Positions 19,930-31,370 of a DNA stretch of 64,000 nt are shown piece by piece. The stretch comes from Methanothermococcus okinawensis IH1 (GTDB taxonomy: Archaea > AGJL01 > Methanococci > Methanococcales > Methanococcaceae). Position numbers and translations under genes: made by a program. The notes under the pieces are model-generated. The model had not been told where the DNA came from, made no database searches, and saw nothing but the letters and a program-made list of their open reading frames with translations. Positions within the stretch are counted from its first letter, which is position 1, and each line of letters starts with the position of its first letter. The DNA is taken from the NCBI RefSeq assembly GCF_000179575.2, contig NC_015636.1, positions 248,001 to 312,000 on the forward strand, written 5' to 3'.

Positions 19930-20934
19930 ATGAAAATAACAAGAATGCATGGTGCTGGCGGAAAAGTTATGCAGGATTTAATTAAAAACACAATATTGGG
20001 TAATTTAGAAAATACCTCTGTAAATGGTGGGATAGGGTTAAAAGATTTAGATGATGGTGCCACAATTCCGATTGGTGATAAAGAAATCGTTTTTACAGTT
20101 GATGGTCATACCGTTAATCCAATATTCTTTCCAGGGGGAGATATAGGAAGACTATCTGTCTGCGGAACAATAAACGACTTGTCCGTTATGGGTGCAGAAC
20201 CTCTTGCACTGTCCTTATCAATAGTGCTTCCAGAAGGTTTTGATATAGATGAATTGGATAAAATAATGAAGTCAATAAATGAAGCTTGTAAAGAAGCCGG
20301 AGCTCCGATAATCACAGGAGATACAAAGGTATCAAATGTAGATGATATTGTAATATCCTCCGCGGGAGTTGGTATTGTAGATAGAGGAAAAGCCATTAGG
20401 GATTCTGGAATGAAAGAAGGAGATGTAATTATTGTATCTGGAAATATTGGAGAACATGGTATGGCAATACTTTTATCAAGGGAAGGATTTGAATTTGAAA
20501 CCAATTTAAAATCCGATGTTGCACCATTGAATAATCTTATAAAAAATGTTCTCGATGCAGGTGTAGATATTCATGCCATGAAAGACCCAACAAGAGGGGG
20601 ACTTGCCGATTCATTGAATGAAATGGCTGAAAAAAGTGGATTAGGAATAAATATTTATGAGGAAAAAATCCCCATTAGTGATGAAGTCCAATCAATAGCT
20701 GATGCACTTGGTATTGACCCTATGACTGTGGCAAATGAAGGGAAGGTTGTAATGGCTGTTAAAAAGGAAGATGCTGAAAAAGCACTAAAAGTTTTAAGAA
20801 GACACCCTCTCGGTAAAAATGCTCAAATAATTGGGGAGGTTGTATCAGAACACAACAGGGTTATCATGGAAACAATAGTTGGTAAAAGGATTGTAGATAC
20901 ACCTATTGGAGACCCAATTCCAAGAGTTTGTTAA
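19930..20934 (+). CDS. hypE: hydrogenase maturation protein HypE
   Basis: The 334-residue protein belongs to the PurM/SelD/HypE ATPase fold (HGAGGKVMQDLI, DGHTVNPIFFPGGDIG, DPTRGGLADSLNEMA) and ends PRVC, the C-terminal Cys that HypE turns into a thiocyanate as cyanide source for the NiFe-hydrogenase active site. That ending and the absence of the SelD Cys/Sec loop exclude selenophosphate synthetase. The partner HypF is not in the window. The AAGGAGATGATTTT ribosome-binding site is strong. Confidence 0.93.
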   Translation: MKITRMHGAGGKVMQDLIKNTILGNLENTSVNGGIGLKDLDDGATIPIGDKEIVFTVDGHTVNPIFFPGGDIGRLSVCGTINDLSVMGAEPLALSLSIVLPEGFDIDELDKIMKSINEACKEAGAPIITGDTKVSNVDDIVISSAGVGIVDRGKAIRDSGMKEGDVIIVSGNIGEHGMAILLSREGFEFETNLKSDVAPLNNLIKNVLDAGVDIHAMKDPTRGGLADSLNEMAEKSGLGINIYEEKIPISDEVQSIADALGIDPMTVANEGKVVMAVKKEDAEKALKVLRRHPLGKNAQIIGEVVSEHNRVIMETIVGKRIVDTPIGDPIPRVC

Positions 20935-21010
20935 TATAAAATTTATCGAAGTGAAGAAATAATTTAACTTTTTATATATAGGACCTCTGATAAAAAAATT
21001 AAAATAATTA

Positions 21011-22354
21011 TTATAATTCTTCAATAATATTTCTTATCTCTTCGATTTTTTCATGCATGAGCTCCTCAGTATTGGCCTCTAAATTTAGCCTTAAAAGAGG
21101 TTCTGTGTTTGAAGCTCTAATATTAAACCACCAATTATCGCAGTATATAGATATGCCGTCGATTTCTTCAATTTTACATTTACTGTATTTAGCTTTTAGT
21201 TTTTCCATTATTAATTTTTGGTCTTTTACTTTAAAGTTTATCTCTCCACTGTGGAAGTATTTTTTATACTCCTTTGATAGTTCAGAAAGCGGTTTTTTCA
21301 TATCTCTTACAGCACATAATATATAATTTAAAGCAAGCAAAGGACTTTCAAAATATCCTACCTCTTTAAAGTAAAAGTGGTTTGAGAGCTCACCTGCAAA
21401 TTCTGCATCTACTTCGTGCATAAGTTTTTTTATAAAGTAGTGTCCCACCCTTGTTTTTATAGGAGCTCCGCCATATTTTTCAATAATTTCAGGGACAATT
21501 TTACTACATCTTAAATCATATACTATTTTTATTTTTTCACCTTTACTCTCTTTATCCTTATTTTTCTCCTTCAATATTTCTATGGCAATTAGTGCCGTTA
21601 AAATATCCCCCTGCAAAACATTACCTTTTTCATCTATTATTCCAATTCTATCACCATCCCCATCAAATATTACCCCCATGTCGCAGTTATTTTCTTTAAC
21701 GGCATTTATTATATCTACAAGGCAGGATTTTTTCAATGTATCTGGTTGGTGTGCAGGGAATGTTCCATCAGGATAATCATTTATAAATACATGATTTGGC
21801 ACCAATTTTTCCAGTATATCCTTTTCTGCAAGTGATGTGCTTCCATTTGCAAAATCAACAGCTATTTTAATATCCCAAGATGCACATCTATTTAAAAAGA
21901 ACCTTTTATAATCTGTAATAATATCTACCTTTAATTTATCCAAATCGATTTCTTCAATTTCCTTTTTCTGAGTTTCATTTAATTTATATTCTTCAAAAAT
22001 AGGCTTTATTTCATCTATTGGTGATATTGGAATGGCTTTTTTATCGCACATCTTAAATCCAGTATATTCTGGTGGATTGTGAGATGCCGTTAATATTACC
22101 CCTAAATCGTAATTATCCTTTGTTCCAAAATATATCAATGGCGTGGAGATTGTTCCAGCGTAGGAGACTTTTGCACCAGATTTTAATAGTCCATATATAA
22201 ATGGTTTGGTGAGCTCCTTTGAACCTATCCTTACATCGTTTCCAACAAGTATATTGTTATATTGTTTTCCAATGGATTTTCCAAGGGAATATGCAAAATT
22301 TTCATCTATCTGTTCTTTAAAAACTCCCCTAATATCATAAGCTTTGAATACCAT
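21011..22354 (-). CDS. phosphomannomutase/phosphoglucomutase
   Basis: This 447-residue alpha-D-phosphohexomutase opens with KAYDIRG, has the phosphoserine loop TASHNPPEYTG, the metal-binding DGDGDRIG, a sugar loop GELSNHFYF and the phosphate-binding RASNTEPLLR. The AYDIRG start and GELSNH loop fit a mannose/glucose mutase better than phosphoglucosamine mutase, though substrate use is often broad. It feeds glycan synthesis and sugar nucleotides. It is divergent from purA. Confidence 0.85.
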   Translation of the reverse strand: MVFKAYDIRGVFKEQIDENFAYSLGKSIGKQYNNILVGNDVRIGSKELTKPFIYGLLKSGAKVSYAGTISTPLIYFGTKDNYDLGVILTASHNPPEYTGFKMCDKKAIPISPIDEIKPIFEEYKLNETQKKEIEEIDLDKLKVDIITDYKRFFLNRCASWDIKIAVDFANGSTSLAEKDILEKLVPNHVFINDYPDGTFPAHQPDTLKKSCLVDIINAVKENNCDMGVIFDGDGDRIGIIDEKGNVLQGDILTALIAIEILKEKNKDKESKGEKIKIVYDLRCSKIVPEIIEKYGGAPIKTRVGHYFIKKLMHEVDAEFAGELSNHFYFKEVGYFESPLLALNYILCAVRDMKKPLSELSKEYKKYFHSGEINFKVKDQKLIMEKLKAKYSKCKIEEIDGISIYCDNWWFNIRASNTEPLLRLNLEANTEELMHEKIEEIRNIIEEL

Positions 22355-22669
22355 ATTACCACCATTGATAAAAAATTATATTTATAGATATATTTTCATA
22401 ATTATTTATTTTTTAATTTTCTTTTTAATTTTATTTTTTTGGTTATTTTAGTTTATTTATCATTTTATTTTATTAATTTATTATATATCATATTAATGAT
22501 TTATTTTAGTTTTCTTTTTATTTTAATTTTACTTTTTATATCCTTTTTATAGTCCTATTTTCCAGCTTATAATCATCTTAATTAATTGGAATATATTGTA
22601 AATAATAGAAATCTTTAAATAATTTATAATTAAATTAATTAAAGGTTAATTTTTATGGAGGTCTAAGCG
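22355..22669. other. intergenic region between divergent phosphohexomutase and purA
   Basis: This 315-base spacer is T-rich on the plus strand and shows no gene on either strand. It should contain both divergent promoters; TTTAAATAATT near 22612 could be the purA TATA region, about 50 bp before its ATG. Confidence 0.35.
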
Positions 22670-23680
22670 ATGACATGCACCATAGTAGTAGGTGGCCAGT
22701 GGGGCGACGAAGGAAAAGGTAAAATTATAAGTTATTTATGTGATAAAGATAATCCCTCAATAGTTGCAAGAGGGGGAGTAGGTCCTAATGCAGGACACAC
22801 CGTTGAAGTTAATGGTGAAAAGTACGGTATAAGAATGGTTCCAACAGGATTCCCAAATAGGAGCTCCAAACTTGCAATAGGTGCAGGAGTTTTGGTTGAC
22901 CCTGAGGTGCTTTTAAAAGAAATTGAAATGCTCGATAAATTCAATATAAAAGATAGGTTGATTGTAGATAAACACTGTGGAATAATCGAAGAAAAACATA
23001 AGGAAATGGATAAATCAAACAACCATTTATCAAAAGAAATAGGCTCCACTGGGACAGGATGCGGCCCAGCAAATGTTGATAGGGCAATGAGAACATTGAA
23101 ACTTGCAAAGGATATTGAGGTTTTAAAACCATTTTTAGGCGATGTGTCAAACACACTAAATGACGCACTTGACAATGGCGAAAATGTTTTGATTGAAGGA
23201 ACACAGGGAACACTTCTATCATTATACTATGGAAGCTATCCTTATGTTACTTCAAAAGACACAACTGCATCATCCTTTGCAGCTGATGTTGGTATCGGAC
23301 CTACAAAAGTTGATGAAGTTGTAGTTGTATTTAAATCCTACCCTACGAGAGTTGGAGAAGGTCCATTCCCTACTGAGATGTCATTTGATGAATCTGAAAA
23401 ATTAGGTCTTGTAGAGTATGGAACAGTTACAGGTAGAAGAAGAAGGGTAGGATTCTTTGACTATGAGCTTGCAAGAAGAGTATGTAGATTAAATGGTGCT
23501 ACTCAAATAGCAATAACCTGTTTAGACAAATATGATAAAGAATGCTATGGAATCACTGACTATGATAATTTAACTGAAAAAGGAAAGGCTTTTATTAAAG
23601 AAATCGAAGAAAAAGTGGGAGTTCCAGTTACCATCATATCCACAGGACCTGAGCTCCATCAAACAATAGATTTAAGATAA
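22670..23680 (+). CDS. purA: adenylosuccinate synthetase, short archaeal form
   Basis: The protein has [12 protein letters not shown], the GTP- and IMP-binding P-loop with catalytic Asp, [20 protein letters not shown], the [20 protein letters not shown] loop and RRRRVGF near the C-terminus. At 336 residues it is about 90 shorter than bacterial PurA, as usual in archaea. It converts IMP and aspartate to adenylosuccinate. TGGAGG lies before the ATG. Confidence 0.95.
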   Translation: MTCTIVVGGQWGDEGKGKIISYLCDKDNPSIVARGGVGPNAGHTVEVNGEKYGIRMVPTGFPNRSSKLAIGAGVLVDPEVLLKEIEMLDKFNIKDRLIVDKHCGIIEEKHKEMDKSNNHLSKEIGSTGTGCGPANVDRAMRTLKLAKDIEVLKPFLGDVSNTLNDALDNGENVLIEGTQGTLLSLYYGSYPYVTSKDTTASSFAADVGIGPTKVDEVVVVFKSYPTRVGEGPFPTEMSFDESEKLGLVEYGTVTGRRRRVGFFDYELARRVCRLNGATQIAITCLDKYDKECYGITDYDNLTEKGKAFIKEIEEKVGVPVTIISTGPELHQTIDLR

Positions 23681-23859
23681 AAAATAATTATAAAATAAAA
23701 ATAAAAATATATTTACTTTTTTATATATTTACATTTTAATGTATATTATATTTTTATAAGATTTATATATAATTTAATAGATATGGAATTTTGGTTATAT
23801 TTATACCGTTATAGTTTTAATTTAATAATTTAAGTTTAATAAAAATATAAGGGATATGT

Positions 23860-24813
23860 ATGGGTATCGATTTTAAAAGTATTACTGATAAAATAATCGT
23901 TAGTGGTAAAAATTACGAAATGCCATTTTCAAAAGGTCTTCTTGCAAGGTCATTAACAGCTGCGGGAATGAAGCCAAGTGAGGCTTATATGGTAGCAAAG
24001 GAAATAGAAAAAACTTTGGAAGATGAGGGGTATGAAAGTATTACAAAGGATGAGCTCCGAAAAAGGGTATATTATTACCTATTAACTAAAAATTATGAAA
24101 GTATTGCTGAAAAATATTTATTATGGAGACGAATTTTAAAAAAACACCCCATTATTATACTGATTGGTGGAGCAAGTGGAGTTGGAACATCCACAATAGC
24201 TTTTGAATTAGCTTCAAGACTGGGAATACCAAGCGTTATAGGGACTGATTCAATTAGAGAGGTAATGAGGAGAAGTATATCAAAAGATTTAGTTCCGATG
24301 CTTTATGAATCTTCATATACTGCGTGGAAATCCCTTAGAATTCCAAGTTTAGATGATAATGTATGCGATAAACATATACTTGGATTTGAAAGGCATATAG
24401 AACCTGTATTGGTTGGTATTGAAAGCCTAATAGATAGAAGTTTAACTGAGGGATTAAGCATTATTATAGAGGGAACCCATATAGTTCCTGGATTTATGAA
24501 GGAGAAATATACATCAATGCCAAATATCATTACTATCATATTAACACTGAGCTCTGAAAAAATGCATAAAAAAAGATTTTCAGCAAGGGCTAAGGTTAGT
24601 GCAAGACCTATGGAGCGATATTTGAAAAATTTTGAAATAATAAGGAAAATAAATCAATATATCGTTGATAGGGCAAAAGAAAATGATGTTCCAATAATTG
24701 AAAATGTATCTATAAGCCAAAGCGTAGAAAAATGTTTAGAGATTATAACAGAACGATTTAATTATTTAGATAAAACAGAAAACGGAGAAAACGGGGAAGA
24801 TGATATGTATTAA
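23860..24813 (+). CDS. 2-phosphoglycerate kinase (cyclic 2,3-diphosphoglycerate pathway)
   Basis: The 317-residue protein has an N-terminal ATP-cone-like domain (residues 1-90) and a P-loop kinase domain with Walker [11 protein letters not shown] followed by [10 protein letters not shown]. This domain order is that of methanogen 2-phosphoglycerate kinase (MJ1482 type), which makes 2,3-bisphosphoglycerate, precursor of cyclic 2,3-diphosphoglycerate, a methanogen solute and phosphate store. The apgM gene at 41909 acts on the same metabolite pool. Confidence 0.85.
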   Translation: MGIDFKSITDKIIVSGKNYEMPFSKGLLARSLTAAGMKPSEAYMVAKEIEKTLEDEGYESITKDELRKRVYYYLLTKNYESIAEKYLLWRRILKKHPIIILIGGASGVGTSTIAFELASRLGIPSVIGTDSIREVMRRSISKDLVPMLYESSYTAWKSLRIPSLDDNVCDKHILGFERHIEPVLVGIESLIDRSLTEGLSIIIEGTHIVPGFMKEKYTSMPNIITIILTLSSEKMHKKRFSARAKVSARPMERYLKNFEIIRKINQYIVDRAKENDVPIIENVSISQSVEKCLEIITERFNYLDKTENGENGEDDMY

Positions 24814-24993
24814 AAGTAATAAAAAAGATAAATTAATAAAATATATAAAAAAATAAAAAATAAGATAATAATTAATTAAGATAATAATTAAAAATAAATA
24901 ATAAAATTTTTTTTATATGGATTTGGAATAATATAATTTATAATAATTCAAAATAATGACTTTTATTTTGCTTATTTTCATTATTGGGATAGT

Positions 24994-26463
24994 ATGGATG
25001 TATTTAACAAAAAGGATATTTTGGGTATATTGCATGAGCTCGGTATGTTAATATCAATTATTGGGCTTGTTATGATGGTGCCTATCTTTGTTGGATTATA
25101 TTTTAATGAACCTGTCTATTATTTTTTTTATCCCAGTTTAGCGGTTATTATACTGGGAATTTTGATAAATAAATTTACAAAACCGATTCATATTAAATTA
25201 AAACATGCCATGGTCATATCTGCATTGACATGGTTATTTGCATCGTTAATTGGAGCAATACCATTTTGTTTAGGTATATCTCACTTTGGATATATAGATG
25301 GTGTTTTTGAAAGCATGTCAGCATGGACTACAACAGGATTTACACTTATAGGTGATGTAGAATCTCTTCCCCATACACTGCAATTTTGGAGAAGTTTTGA
25401 GCAATGGGTTGGAGGTATAGGGGTTCTTGTAATGGTTATTACCATACTATCAAAAACAGGAGCTTCTGCATATTACCGAGCTGAGGCTAGGGAAGAAAAA
25501 ATACTTCCAAGCACATCAAGCACCGTTAAAAAAATATGGCAAATTTATTTATTATATACTGCCATAGGTATAAATCTACTTTATTTAAGTGGTTTGTCAC
25601 TTTGGGATGCAATAAATATATGCATGTGTGGTATATCTACTGGTGGAATGAGTGTTAGTAATTCAAGTTTTCCATATAACAATCTTGCAAAGATTATAAT
25701 GATAATAATTATGGCAATTGGGGGTATTGTATCTTTTTCAGTCCATCATAAAATATTAGTTGGAAAAAGATGGACAGGCGATATTCAAACTAAGGTGGCA
25801 ATTCCTATTATATTTATAGCCTCTTTTATTATTGTATTATCATCCAATATTAGCCCAATTGATGCACTTTTTACAGTAGTTTCTGCTATGACAAGCACGG
25901 GATTTTCTACTGTTAATATTCCAAATTTAAGCAATTTATCTATTGCCATTTTGATACTTGTTATGATGGTTGGGGGTTCCACAGGAACAACAACAGGGGG
26001 TATAAAGCTTATAAGACTTGCAATAATGGCAAAAAGTTTTTACTATAAATTAAAAGAGGCAGTATATCCTCACAACGCAGTGATATATAAAAAACTTGGA
26101 AACAATCCACTTACTCCAAATCTTATTGTGGATGCCTATATTGTGGCTTTTATTTATGTATTACATTACATACTTGGAACACTTTTATTCATATCTCTTG
26201 GATATGAGCCATTTAAATCACTTTTTGAATCAGTTTCACTTGTAGCAAATATGGGTCTTTCTGTAAATATAATAAGCTATAATTTAAATCCCATTGGAAA
26301 ATTATTGGGCATATTCTCTATGTGGGTAGGAAGGTTGGAGATAATACCCGTGTATGTCCTTATAATATTACCCATGGTATTAAAAATAAAGGATTCAAAA
26401 CAAATGCGATATATTAAAGGTAAAATTGGAGATAATATGGATGAAAAATACATAACTAAATAA
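24994..26463 (+). CDS. trkH: Trk-type potassium uptake membrane protein
   Basis: The 489-residue protein has about ten hydrophobic segments and the repeated pore loops of the TrkH/KtrB family: SAWTTTGFT, CGISTGGMS, AMTSTGFST and a fourth around ANMGLSVN, with GGSTGTTTGGIK in the third inner helix. It imports potassium through the cytoplasmic membrane, normally gated by a cytosolic TrkA/KtrA ring. No trkA gene is adjacent. Confidence 0.9.
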   Translation: MDVFNKKDILGILHELGMLISIIGLVMMVPIFVGLYFNEPVYYFFYPSLAVIILGILINKFTKPIHIKLKHAMVISALTWLFASLIGAIPFCLGISHFGYIDGVFESMSAWTTTGFTLIGDVESLPHTLQFWRSFEQWVGGIGVLVMVITILSKTGASAYYRAEAREEKILPSTSSTVKKIWQIYLLYTAIGINLLYLSGLSLWDAINICMCGISTGGMSVSNSSFPYNNLAKIIMIIIMAIGGIVSFSVHHKILVGKRWTGDIQTKVAIPIIFIASFIIVLSSNISPIDALFTVVSAMTSTGFSTVNIPNLSNLSIAILILVMMVGGSTGTTTGGIKLIRLAIMAKSFYYKLKEAVYPHNAVIYKKLGNNPLTPNLIVDAYIVAFIYVLHYILGTLLFISLGYEPFKSLFESVSLVANMGLSVNIISYNLNPIGKLLGIFSMWVGRLEIIPVYVLIILPMVLKIKDSKQMRYIKGKIGDNMDEKYITK

Positions 26464-26712
26464 AAAATAAAACAGCAAAATAATAATAAGAAATAGAAAT
26501 GAAATAATAAGAAATAATAATATAACAGTAAAATAAACTAATTAGAGAAATACTTTATTATTTTAATAACATTAATAGAACATACTATTGAATTATATTT
26601 TCATTTTGTTTATTATATTGTTGTTATTTAAATTAAAAAAATAAATTAAAGATGAAAATAGTAAAATAATTCAAAATATTAATAAAATAATAATAACTTA
26701 AAAGGTGATAAA

Positions 26713-27825
26713 TTGATAGATAACAACATAAGGGATATTGTAAAAACCTTTAAAGCATATGTTCCAGGAAAATCAAAGGAAGAAATAGCAAGAAATTACG
26801 GAATAAATCCCAATGATATCATAAAATTAGGTTCCAATGAAAACCCATGGGGATGTTCTCCAAAGATAAAAGACGAGATATTAAAAGAAATTCCAAAAAT
26901 TCACCAATATCCTGAACCTATAAATCCCACACTTATGGAGGAGCTCTCCAAATTTACAGGAGCTCCTATGGAAAATATTATTGTTGGTGGAGATGGTGCA
27001 GACGAAGTAATAGATGCTACTATGAGAATATTAATAGATAAAGACGATGAGGTAATTATCCCAATACCTACTTTTACACAGTATAGGATATCTGCATTAA
27101 TATATGGTGCAAAGATAAAATATGCAAAATTTGACAAGGAAAATGACTTTAAATTAGATGTTGATAGTGTTTTAAACAATATTACAAATAAAACAAAAAT
27201 TATATTTTTATGCTCTCCAAACAATCCTACGGGAAATATTATCGATAAAAAGAATATCGAAAAAATCATAAATTCCACAGATGCCTTGGTGGTAATAGAC
27301 CACGCCTATATTGAATACTCAAAAAAGGAATACGATTTAACAGACTGGGCATTAAAATATGACAATGTTTTGGTTTTAAGAACATTCTCAAAGGTATTTG
27401 GTTTAGCAGGTCAGAGGATAGGTTATGGCATTACAAACAAAAAACTCGTAGATTATATGATGAGGGTTAAACCTATATTCAGTTTAACAAGATTAAGCCA
27501 AATCTGTGCCATTACAGCACTGAGGGATAAAGAATTTTTCAATAAATCAAAAAATGATGGTATAAGAAGTAGAGAAATACTATACGAAGGATTAAAGAAA
27601 TTTAAAGAGTTAAAAGTTTATCCCTCTGAGGCAAACTATATCTTAGTTGAGGTTAAGAATGGTATGAGCTCAGGTGAGTTTTGTGAGGAGCTCCTAAAAA
27701 GAGGTGTAATTATTAGGGATTGCAAATCCTTTGAAGGTCTTGATGGAGAGTATGTAAGAATAGCCATTGGAACTTTTAAAGAGGATAGAAGATTTTTAGA
27801 GATTTTAAAGGATATTGTTGAATAA
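26713..27825 (+). CDS. hisC: histidinol-phosphate aminotransferase
   Basis: This 370-residue class I/II PLP aminotransferase has [10 protein letters not shown] near the N-terminus, SPNNPTGN, and the PLP Lys in [18 protein letters not shown]. It converts imidazole-acetol phosphate to histidinol phosphate. The start is a TTG at 26713 preceded by GGTGATAAA; no nearby in-frame ATG would keep the conserved N-terminus. Confidence 0.9.
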   Translation: MIDNNIRDIVKTFKAYVPGKSKEEIARNYGINPNDIIKLGSNENPWGCSPKIKDEILKEIPKIHQYPEPINPTLMEELSKFTGAPMENIIVGGDGADEVIDATMRILIDKDDEVIIPIPTFTQYRISALIYGAKIKYAKFDKENDFKLDVDSVLNNITNKTKIIFLCSPNNPTGNIIDKKNIEKIINSTDALVVIDHAYIEYSKKEYDLTDWALKYDNVLVLRTFSKVFGLAGQRIGYGITNKKLVDYMMRVKPIFSLTRLSQICAITALRDKEFFNKSKNDGIRSREILYEGLKKFKELKVYPSEANYILVEVKNGMSSGEFCEELLKRGVIIRDCKSFEGLDGEYVRIAIGTFKEDRRFLEILKDIVE

Positions 27826-27947
27826 TTAATAAATTAATATTTAATATTTAGAAATAAATAAGATATGGTTTATATTTTTTATCTCTTTATTTACTTTTTT
27901 ATATTTTATTTTACTTCAAGACTTATGTAAAATTTAGGAGGATTTAG

Positions 27948-28811
27948 ATGATTAAACCGTTTTTAAAATGGGCTGGTGGTAAAACCCAAATTATAAACTC
28001 CATAGATGAAAATCTACCAAAAGACTTAAAAGATGGTAAGATTAAAAGATATATAGAGCCCTTCGTTGGTGGTGGAGCTGTTCTTTTTTATATTTTGCAG
28101 AAGTATGAGCTCAGGGATGTTGTTATAAATGATATTAATAGTGATTTGATTTTAACATATAAGGTTGTAAAAAATGATGTTAATAATTTAATCAATGAAC
28201 TATCTGAAATTAAAGATAGATTTTTATCATTAAGTGATGAAAATAGAAAAAATTTTTATTATAATATTAGAGAAGAATTTAATAAATCAAAAGAGGAAAT
28301 GGATGATATAAAAAGAGCTTCATATTTTATAGTTCTAAATAAAACCTGTTATAATGGTTTATACAGAGTTAATAAAAAAGGTGGTTTTAATGTTCCTTAT
28401 GGAATGTATAAAAATCCAAAGATATTTGATGCGGACAATTTAAAACAAATATCTAAATTATTAAAAAATGTAAAAATATTATGTGGGGATTTTGAAATAA
28501 TTGAAGAATATGTTGATAAAGATAGTTTTGTATATTTTGATCCACCCTATAAGCCAATAAATAAAACCTCCTCTTTTACAGCATATACAAAATACAATTT
28601 CTCAGATAGTGATCAGATAAGATTATCAGAGCTCTACAAAAAATTAGATAGACGAGGGGCTAAGTTAATGTTGAGTAACTCCTACGACATTGAATTTTTT
28701 AGGCAATTATATAGTAACTATTTTATAAAAAAGATAACTGCTAAGAGAATGATTAACTGTAAAGGGGATAAAAGAGGGAATATATACGAATTATTAATTA
28801 CTAATTATTAA
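27948..28811 (+). CDS. Dam-family N6-adenine DNA methyltransferase (probable GATC specificity)
   Basis: The 287-residue protein is a D12-class (alpha) N6-adenine methylase: motif I FLKWAGGKTQI, a GGGAVLF loop, and catalytic motif IV YFDPPYKP. It is followed 22 bp later by a DpnII-type endonuclease gene, so it forms the protective half of a type II system. AGGAGG lies before the ATG. Two of only four GATC sites found in the whole window, at 28539 and 28611, lie inside this gene, an oddity that could reflect recent arrival or self-regulation. Confidence 0.92.
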   Translation: MIKPFLKWAGGKTQIINSIDENLPKDLKDGKIKRYIEPFVGGGAVLFYILQKYELRDVVINDINSDLILTYKVVKNDVNNLINELSEIKDRFLSLSDENRKNFYYNIREEFNKSKEEMDDIKRASYFIVLNKTCYNGLYRVNKKGGFNVPYGMYKNPKIFDADNLKQISKLLKNVKILCGDFEIIEEYVDKDSFVYFDPPYKPINKTSSFTAYTKYNFSDSDQIRLSELYKKLDRRGAKLMLSNSYDIEFFRQLYSNYFIKKITAKRMINCKGDKRGNIYELLITNY

Positions 28812-28833
28812 TTATTATTTTTAGGTGAGTTCT

Positions 28834-29706
28834 ATGGATTTTGAATATATTATTAATAATTTGCTTGATACGATAAAAACTTATGATTTTTTTGTTGATT
28901 GGAATAAAGTTGAAAATAATGTAAAAAAGATAGAAAAGAGATTATGTATCTTAAACTATCTAATTGGAAAAGAAAACTTTAAAGGAGAATTTTTTGGATT
29001 ATTAAAAGAATATCCAGAAGTTATTACCGTTTTTCCAATATTAATAGCTGTAAGAGATGATGAAATAAAAATATTAAATGAGAATGTGGAAGTTGAAGAT
29101 TTGGATTTTAAAGAAAAAAGTAATTTATCGGATAAAGAAATTGAAAGATATTATGAATTTTTTAAAAAAAGTGGATTGGAGGAGCTATTAAAAAATAAAA
29201 AAATAAAAAATTTAGTAGATTATGTTTTTGGTGTTGAGGTAGGTATGGATACCAATGCAAGAAAAAACAGGACTGGTAAAATAATGGAAAATATAGTTGA
29301 AAAATATATTATGGAAAATTTAGCAAATCATAAAGAATTAGAGTATATACCTCAAGCCACTAAAAATAAAATAAAACATAAATGGAGGATAGATTTAATA
29401 TTAGATAAAACAAATAGAAAATTTGATTTTGCATTATACAACAAAAATACTAAAATATTATACCTCATCGAAGTTAATTTTTATAGTGGGGGCGGTTCAA
29501 AATTAAAATCAACAGCGGGAGAGTATGAAACACTAAATGAGTTTATACATAACAACAATAAAAATGTTAAATTTATATGGATAACTGATGGTAAGGGATG
29601 GACTACTGCTAAAAACCCATTAAATGAGAGTTTCAATAGTGGTGTGACAATATTAAATTTAAAAATGATTAAGGACGGAATATTGAAAGATATAGTTTTA
29701 AAGTAG
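28834..29706 (+). CDS. DpnII/MjaIII-family type II restriction endonuclease
   Basis: The 290-residue protein matches the DpnII family through TNARKNRTGKIME, KHKWRIDLILD, RKFDFALYN, LYLIEVNFYSGGGSKLKSTAGEY and FIWITDGKGW. The Asp and Glu of IDLILD and LIEVN fit a PD-(D/E)xK nuclease core. Family members cut GATC. A longer frame begins with GTG at 28825, but GGTGAG at that place is the ribosome-binding site for the ATG at 28834. The protein is Lys-rich, with no GAGCTC site in the gene. Confidence 0.9.
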   Translation: MDFEYIINNLLDTIKTYDFFVDWNKVENNVKKIEKRLCILNYLIGKENFKGEFFGLLKEYPEVITVFPILIAVRDDEIKILNENVEVEDLDFKEKSNLSDKEIERYYEFFKKSGLEELLKNKKIKNLVDYVFGVEVGMDTNARKNRTGKIMENIVEKYIMENLANHKELEYIPQATKNKIKHKWRIDLILDKTNRKFDFALYNKNTKILYLIEVNFYSGGGSKLKSTAGEYETLNEFIHNNNKNVKFIWITDGKGWTTAKNPLNESFNSGVTILNLKMIKDGILKDIVLK

Positions 29707-29715
29707 GTATTATTT

Positions 29716-30423
29716 TTAATTTTTAATTCTTTTAATCACAGCAAGAGATAAATACTCATTTACCTTATCAAAATCAATTTCATCGATTTTTCCTATTTGA
29801 ATTTCCTCATTTTCACAGCATGCCCTGCATACAATACCAACAAGATAGTTATCTTTATGTTCTTCATCAAGAAGGGTTTTAAGCTTTTCTCCTAATCGTT
29901 TAGTTTTCATAACTACGATAGTATCGAATAACCCCAAATATTTTTCCAAATCTTTTCCCTGAGGAAGTATTACCAGATTTTCGTCCCCTTCAACAAGTGG
30001 AATATTTAATCTTCCAGCACTTGCAAAAGGTGAAGGAATACCGTTTATAATCTCAACAGGAATATTATTTTCCTTTAAATAGTTCCAAACATAGGAAAAT
30101 GTGCTGTAAAGTGTGGGGTCTCCTATTGTAATTACTGCTACCTCCCCATCTGTGTTTTTGATAATATTAAATGCCTCATTCCAGTGTTTTTTTAAGTAAT
30201 TCTTATCTTTACTCATTGGAAACAGCAATTCCACAATATTTTTATTATCATCAACGATATTTTTAACGATGTTGTATGCCACAGAAGTTTTTCCTTTTTT
30301 GGATATAGGAACAAAAATAGTATCTACCTTTTTTAATATTTTCACAGCTTTTAAAGTTAGTAATTCTTCATCTCCGGGTCCCACGCCTATTCCATAAACT
30401 TTATTTACCAATTTTACCACCAT
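29716..30423 (-). CDS. cbiL: cobalt-factor II / precorrin-2 C20-methyltransferase
   Basis: The 235-residue protein is a tetrapyrrole methylase: YGIGVGPGDEELLTLKAV at the N-terminus binds SAM, with ITIGDPTLYSTF and the region IINGIPSPFASAGRL typical of the C20 enzyme. It adds the C20 methyl group in anaerobic cobamide synthesis. The ATG at 30423 is used here; GGTGGTAAA just upstream of a TTG at 30411 would give a protein four residues shorter and may be the true start. Its stop is only 9 bp from that of the convergent endonuclease gene. Confidence 0.88.
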   Translation of the reverse strand: MVVKLVNKVYGIGVGPGDEELLTLKAVKILKKVDTIFVPISKKGKTSVAYNIVKNIVDDNKNIVELLFPMSKDKNYLKKHWNEAFNIIKNTDGEVAVITIGDPTLYSTFSYVWNYLKENNIPVEIINGIPSPFASAGRLNIPLVEGDENLVILPQGKDLEKYLGLFDTIVVMKTKRLGEKLKTLLDEEHKDNYLVGIVCRACCENEEIQIGKIDEIDFDKVNEYLSLAVIKRIKN

Positions 30424-30500
30424 TTATTAATTTAAATTTAATTTAATCGTTATTATATATATTTTTTGGTTTATTTGGATTATCTTATCTTTTTTATAGT

Positions 30501-31370
30501 TTATTTAACTATTTCAGCACCGTTGTTATTTAACTTCGTAACAATTACATTACCGTATTTTTTAAGAGCTCCTTTAACTTTCTCAGTATGGTCTCTGTCA
30601 CATAGTGCTATATATGATGGTCCTGTTCCAGATAACCCTGCTGTCAGAGCTCCCATTTCAATAGCTTCAATGGCAATATTTGTAGGAAAATTAAGGGCAG
30701 AAGCATATAAAATTCCATTTAAAAACAATGCATTGCAATAGTTTCCATTTAAACACTCATTAAATGCCACTTCAACATAATTTTTTAAGAGTTTCATCCT
30801 ATTTACATCTACATTTTTATTTAAATTTGGTATAAGCACCAAAACATTTAGTTCATCATTTTTTATTCCCTCTATATTGAAAATATCCCTCTTAATTATT
30901 TTTCTATTTATATTATCTGTAATGGTAATTCCACCATAGTATGAAGCCGTAGCATCATCATAAGCCCCAGTAATAGTTAAACCTTCATCAAAGGATGATT
31001 TTATTGCCAAATCAAGTATAAGTTTATCGTTTAATTTTTTTCCCAGAGCTCCGAAGGTTGCTAAAACTACTGCATTTGATGTTGCACTGCTACTACTTAA
31101 ACCTGATTTTATTGGAATTTCTGTTTCTGTAATGACTTTTGCCGAGTAATCCAATTCAAAATAATTTAAAACATTTCTTACGCATGTTTCTATGAGATTT
31201 GTATTTACATTCGGATGGTCTTTTACCTCTCCCACTATGTGTTTTTTACCATCATCCAAGAGCTCAACAGTGGCTTTTACCTTTAAATCGATGCCAAATG
31301 CAGAACCTTTTCCAGTAGCTATTGCATTTATAATTGTTCCAGATGCAGGAGATACTGCTGTGGATTTCAT
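30501..31370 (-). CDS. aroK: archaeal shikimate kinase (GHMP family)
   Basis: The 289-residue GHMP kinase begins [30 protein letters not shown] and has the ATP loop [14 protein letters not shown] and a C-terminal [12 protein letters not shown]. These peptides match archaeal shikimate kinase (MJ1440 type), unrelated to bacterial AroK and closer to homoserine kinase. It phosphorylates shikimate in aromatic amino acid synthesis. GGTGAAAAT precedes the ATG. Confidence 0.9.
   Translation of the reverse strand: MKSTAVSPASGTIINAIATGKGSAFGIDLKVKATVELLDDGKKHIVGEVKDHPNVNTNLIETCVRNVLNYFELDYSAKVITETEIPIKSGLSSSSATSNAVVLATFGALGKKLNDKLILDLAIKSSFDEGLTITGAYDDATASYYGGITITDNINRKIIKRDIFNIEGIKNDELNVLVLIPNLNKNVDVNRMKLLKNYVEVAFNECLNGNYCNALFLNGILYASALNFPTNIAIEAIEMGALTAGLSGTGPSYIALCDRDHTEKVKGALKKYGNVIVTKLNNNGAEIVK

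Noticed and set aside
19930-20934. Selenophosphate synthetase (SelD) as the identity of this gene, tempting because of the nearby selenoprotein
   Set aside because: The C-terminal PRVC and lack of the SelD Cys/Sec glycine loop identify HypE.
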